Origin: JADHLJ01 sp038116915 | GTDB lineage: Bacteria; Pseudomonadota; Alphaproteobacteria; Thalassobaculales; Thalassobaculaceae | Reading direction: 5' to 3' | NCBI GenBank assembly: GCA_038116915.1 | Contig: JAYOEU010000108.1 | Coordinates: forward strand, 1-15,462 | DNA: 15,462 nt | Part shown: in pieces, positions 13,169 through 15,462 of the stretch | Layout of the letters: each line of letters begins with the position of its first letter | How positions within the stretch are numbered: the first letter of the stretch is position 1 | Notes under the pieces: generated by a model | What the model saw: only the letters and a program-made list of their open reading frames with translations | Database searches by the model: none | What the model was told of the DNA's origin: nothing | Position numbers and translations under genes: made by a program

Positions 13169-14620
13169 GTGGCCTTGAGCGTCAAGCGCGGCCTTGCGCG
13201 GATCGTATCGCCGCGCCCTGTCGTCATGATCCTGATCGCGGTCTGCGCGGCCCTGTTGGTCCTTTCGCCGCCGGGCCACATGGCCGGCGACATGGCGGTC
13301 GGCGCCGCGCTGGTGCTGGTGACCATAGGGCTGCTCGCGACCGGGACGCTGGCGGAGCAACTGGTCATCCTGATCTTTTTCCTGTTCGCGATGGTGCTGC
13401 AGGTGGCGCCGCCGGCGGTTGTGTTTTCGGGCTTCACCTCCGGCGCCTTCTGGCTGGTGTTTGGTGGGTTGGTGATCGGCGCGGCGGTCGACCGGACCGG
13501 GCTCGGCGCCCGGATCGCCGGCGGCATCACCCGGCGGGTCGGCGGCGACTACCGCGTCGTCATCGCCGCGATCATCCTGGTGAACATGGTGCTGGTGTTC
13601 CTCATGCCCTCGACCCTGAGCCGGGTCGTGATGTTGATTCCGGTGGTCATCGCGCTTGCCCAAAGGCTCGGCTTTCCGGTCGGTGGACGGCAGCGCGCCG
13701 GCATGATCATGGCCACGGTTCTCAGCTCCTATCTCTGTTCGACCTCGGTTTTGCCGGCCAATGTCCCGAACAATGTGCTGCTCGGCGCGGCGGAGGCTTT
13801 CCAGGGAGTTCATATCCGCTATTTCGACTATCTCCTGTTGCATTTCCCGGTCCTGGCGCTGTTGCGCGCGGCCACGATCTGGGTTTGCATCGTCTGGCTG
13901 TTCGGTCCGCGAGACAGCGAAACCGGGTCCGAGACCCAAGTCGGCGAGGCCGCGCCGGCATCCTCGGCCCAGGGTGTGTTCAGCGCCGACGAAGGCCGCC
14001 TCGCCGTGCTGCTCGCGCTCGCGCTCGTGCTTTGGGCGACGGATTCCCTGCACGGTGTCGCGCCGGCTTGGGTGTCGCTGGGCGTCGGGTTGGTTTGCCT
14101 GCTGCCGGTGCTCTCCCTGGTCCCGCCGGATACCTTCCGCGCCAAGGTTCATGTCGGGCCGCTGATTTATGTTGCCGGCATTATCGGCATCGGCGCGGTG
14201 GTCTCCGAGACCGGCCTCGGGGCCTTTCTCAGCCGCTGGATGCTCGGCATTCTGTCATTGTCGCCGGACTCGCCCCTGCATTCCTTCCTGTCGCTCAGCG
14301 GTCTCGCCATGCTGCTCGGCATGTTCGCGACCATGCCCGGGGTGCCGGCGATCCTGACGCCGATCTCCGGTGAACTGCAATCCGCCTCGGGGCTGACCAT
14401 CGAGGCGGTGCTGATGGCGCAGGTGATCGGTTTCTCCTCGGTCTGGTTTCCCTACCAGGTGCCCCCGATCATCGTCGGCATGCAGCTCGGCGGCGTGGGT
14501 CTGTCCGACGGATTGAAGGCCACGGTTTCGACCGCCGTCGTCGGCGCCGTGGTGCTGTTGCCCTTGGACGTGGTCTGGTGGCGCCTGCTTGGATATCTCC
14601 CGGCGGGAGTGCTCTGGTGA
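13169..14620 (+). CDS. SLC13/DASS-like anion permease
   Basis: 483-residue integral membrane protein with about 12-14 hydrophobic segments. They begin at residues 17-33, 42-60 and 65-81 and continue to the last two residues. A charged cytoplasmic-looking loop (RDSETGSETQ...) around 250-275 splits the protein into two similar halves. TSVLPANVPNNVLLGAAE in the first half and FATMPGVPAILTPISGEL in the second occupy the places of the two substrate/sodium-binding re-entrant motifs of the divalent anion:Na+ symporter and related ion-transporter families. Import of a carboxylate or sulfonate is plausible, but the substrate is unknown. Start: GTG at 13169 with a perfect GGAGG (13156-13160) 8 bases upstream, inside the end of the carboxylase gene; the gap between genes is 3 bp. 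It is surely co-transcribed with the carboxylase. Confidence 0.82.
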   Translation: MALSVKRGLARIVSPRPVVMILIAVCAALLVLSPPGHMAGDMAVGAALVLVTIGLLATGTLAEQLVILIFFLFAMVLQVAPPAVVFSGFTSGAFWLVFGGLVIGAAVDRTGLGARIAGGITRRVGGDYRVVIAAIILVNMVLVFLMPSTLSRVVMLIPVVIALAQRLGFPVGGRQRAGMIMATVLSSYLCSTSVLPANVPNNVLLGAAEAFQGVHIRYFDYLLLHFPVLALLRAATIWVCIVWLFGPRDSETGSETQVGEAAPASSAQGVFSADEGRLAVLLALALVLWATDSLHGVAPAWVSLGVGLVCLLPVLSLVPPDTFRAKVHVGPLIYVAGIIGIGAVVSETGLGAFLSRWMLGILSLSPDSPLHSFLSLSGLAMLLGMFATMPGVPAILTPISGELQSASGLTIEAVLMAQVIGFSSVWFPYQVPPIIVGMQLGGVGLSDGLKATVSTAVVGAVVLLPLDVVWWRLLGYLPAGVLW

Positions 14621-15054
14621 CCGTGCATCTGATCAAACTCTGTGTCGGCATCGACACGGTCCGCCAACTTGAGGAGTACCGCAACCGCCGGCGGGCCGAA
14701 TTGCGCCGCCAGGGTATCGAGCCATATGACGTTCATCTCACCCGCAACACGCCGCGCCGGACCGAGGAAGTCCTGGATGGCGGCTCGCTATACTGGGTGA
14801 TCAGGCGTCAGATCCGGGTGCGCCAGCGGATCACCCGGATCGAGGAAACCCAGAACGAAGAGGGCGCGCGCCGGTGCGCCCTGATCATGGATACCGAGCT
14901 GATCCGCACCGAACCCAGGGCCTGCCGGCCGTTTCAGGGGTGGCGTTATCTCCCGGTAGAGGACGCCCCGGGAGACCTACGCGGCGGCGAGGATGATCTC
15001 GACGACATGCCCGAGGACATGCGCCGCGAGTTGCGGTCGCTCGGATTGCTGTGA
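14617..15054 (+). CDS. DUF1489 family protein
   Basis: 145 residues, function unknown. The N-terminus VHLIKLCVGIDTV, the central THR-like block HLTRNTPRRTEEVLDGGSLYWVIRRQIRVRQRI, and the C-terminal ELIRTEPRACRPFQGWRYL followed by EDAPGDL are the pattern I know as DUF1489, a cytosolic family found mainly in alphaproteobacteria. There is no signal peptide or membrane span. Start: GTG at 14617 overlaps the permease stop by 4 bp (GTGA) and has GGGAG (14605-14609) 7 bases upstream, so translation is coupled. Another GTG at 14623 would remove two residues. The acidic stretch GGEDDLDDMPEDM near the C-terminus is less conserved in my memory of the family. Its link to the carboxylase or permease may be only positional. 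Confidence 0.88.
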   Translation: MTVHLIKLCVGIDTVRQLEEYRNRRRAELRRQGIEPYDVHLTRNTPRRTEEVLDGGSLYWVIRRQIRVRQRITRIEETQNEEGARRCALIMDTELIRTEPRACRPFQGWRYLPVEDAPGDLRGGEDDLDDMPEDMRRELRSLGLL

Positions 15055-15085
15055 GGTAGACCGGCTTTGAGCCGCGGAGCGGAGA

Positions 15086-15105
15086 CGGGTCCGCGCCCGG
15101 ACCCG
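15086..15105. terminator. Strong perfect hairpin between convergent genes
   Basis: CGGGTCCG-CGCC-CGGACCCG is an 8-bp perfect GC-rich stem with a 4-base loop. It lies 31 bases after the DUF1489 stop and 8 bases beyond the stop of the - strand gene, so it is placed to end transcription from both sides. No T-tract follows on either strand, as is often the case in GC-rich genomes. Confidence 0.5.
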
Positions 15106-15113
15106 CAAGGAAA

Positions 15114-15392
15114 TCAGCCGGACGTGCCAACCTGGGGACGGGGAGAGGCCGGGAGCCTTGGAGGCGGCGGCGCGCCATTGCGGTATCCGTTCGCGGCCTG
15201 GCCGCCGCCAGTCCCCGGAGCCACCGTGAAGTCCACGACCGATCCGCCGGTGGTTTTCGGCTGCAGGGTGATCGTCGCGACCCGCGCGCCTCGGGTGTAG
15301 GTCATGGTGCTGATGGCCGAGCGGATGATGGTGATCTGCTCCCAGCCGAAACGGGGCATCTCGCGCTCATAGAACGCATACATTTCGGTCAT
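15114..15392 (-). CDS. Hypothetical protein, possibly the C-terminal part of a longer gene
   Basis: 92 residues: MTEMYAFYEREMPRFGWEQI, then a strand-rich part (SAISTMTYTRGARVATITLQP, VVDFTVAPG), then a Gly/Pro/Arg-rich low-complexity tail (PPPPRLPASPRPQ). The FYEREMPRFGW start followed by TRGARVATI looks like the conserved core of small periplasmic/lipoprotein domains. In such proteins this core normally sits well inside the chain, after a signal peptide. Upstream in the same frame there are six sense codons, a TAG at 15411-15413, then an open frame to the window edge (PPSSSITKIQL). GGGA about 8 bases before the ATG at 15392 would permit this start. So it is either a short complete gene or the remains of a longer one interrupted by a nonsense codon. 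No function is assigned. Confidence 0.5.
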   Translation of the reverse strand: MTEMYAFYEREMPRFGWEQITIIRSAISTMTYTRGARVATITLQPKTTGGSVVDFTVAPGTGGGQAANGYRNGAPPPPRLPASPRPQVGTSG

Positions 15393-15462
15393 GTCGTATC
15401 CCGTGCCGAGCTATAGTTGAATCTTGGTGATGGAGGATGAGGGTGGCGTACCCTGGCGATGT

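Noticed and set aside
12605..14152. A 515-codon open frame on the - strand across the carboxylase and permease genes
   Set aside because: It is the antisense of two well-recognised genes. Its product is rich in Arg, His, Gln and Asp with no recognisable domain, as expected from the reverse frame of GC-biased codons.
1..15462. CRISPR arrays, tRNA/rRNA genes, transposases, toxin-antitoxin pairs and phage genes
   Set aside because: No regularly spaced repeats, no cloverleaf-like sequence noticed, and no protein with such motifs in any plausible frame. A tRNA/ncRNA scan was not run, so a small RNA could be missed.

Overview
This is a GC-rich, densely packed bacterial chromosomal window of primary metabolism. 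The most likely source is an alphaproteobacterium, perhaps Rhodospirillales-like. The grounds are the high GC with strong third-position GC bias, a DUF1489-type gene (an alphaproteobacterial family as far as I recall), a stand-alone SufE beside an IscU-like scaffold, and the style of the CoA-metabolism genes. The lineage is an inference. I see no tRNA, rRNA, CRISPR array, insertion sequence or phage gene. No stretch over 300 bp lacks a gene; the longest gaps are 209 bp (5232-5440) and 213 bp (10961-11173).

Left part (1-4986, all + strand): the C-terminal two thirds of methylmalonyl-CoA mutase, then its G-protein chaperone MeaB. Thirteen bases later comes a PLP-dependent D-threonine/D-3-hydroxyaspartate aldolase-like enzyme. 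Then follow SufE, an IscU/NifU-N-like scaffold with altered ligand residues, and a 64-residue protein of unknown function. The mutase and MeaB finish propionyl-CoA assimilation to succinyl-CoA. The aldolase would release glycine plus an aldehyde or glyoxylate. SufE and the scaffold belong to Fe-S cluster assembly.

Middle (4987-9839): on the - strand is a dodecin gene with a one-base frameshift, preceded by a good Shine-Dalgarno, a 7-bp inverted repeat and an extended -10-like element. Upstream of it, also on -, is a coupled pair: an SDR protein whose catalytic Tyr position is Phe, followed by an MhpD-type hydratase/decarboxylase of the FAH fold. Divergent from that pair is a second SDR (+). 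It converges on a CorA/ZntB-type metal transporter (-), which is divergent from a canonical FabG-like SDR (+).

Right part (9842-15462): alanine dehydrogenase (-) is divergent from a + strand operon. That operon holds the biotin-carrying subunit of an acyl-CoA carboxylase (best match 3-methylcrotonyl-CoA carboxylase alpha), an SLC13/DASS-type permease on a GTG start, and a DUF1489 protein overlapping it by 4 bp. A strong hairpin separates this operon from a convergent small - strand gene at the window edge.

The common theme is branched-chain/odd-chain acyl-CoA and amino-acid catabolism feeding the TCA cycle. I found no clear new defence or mobile system. The most unusual items are the SDR with a non-canonical active site, the IscU-like scaffold lacking the third Cys, the frameshifted dodecin with its structured leader, and the MeaB-aldolase linkage.
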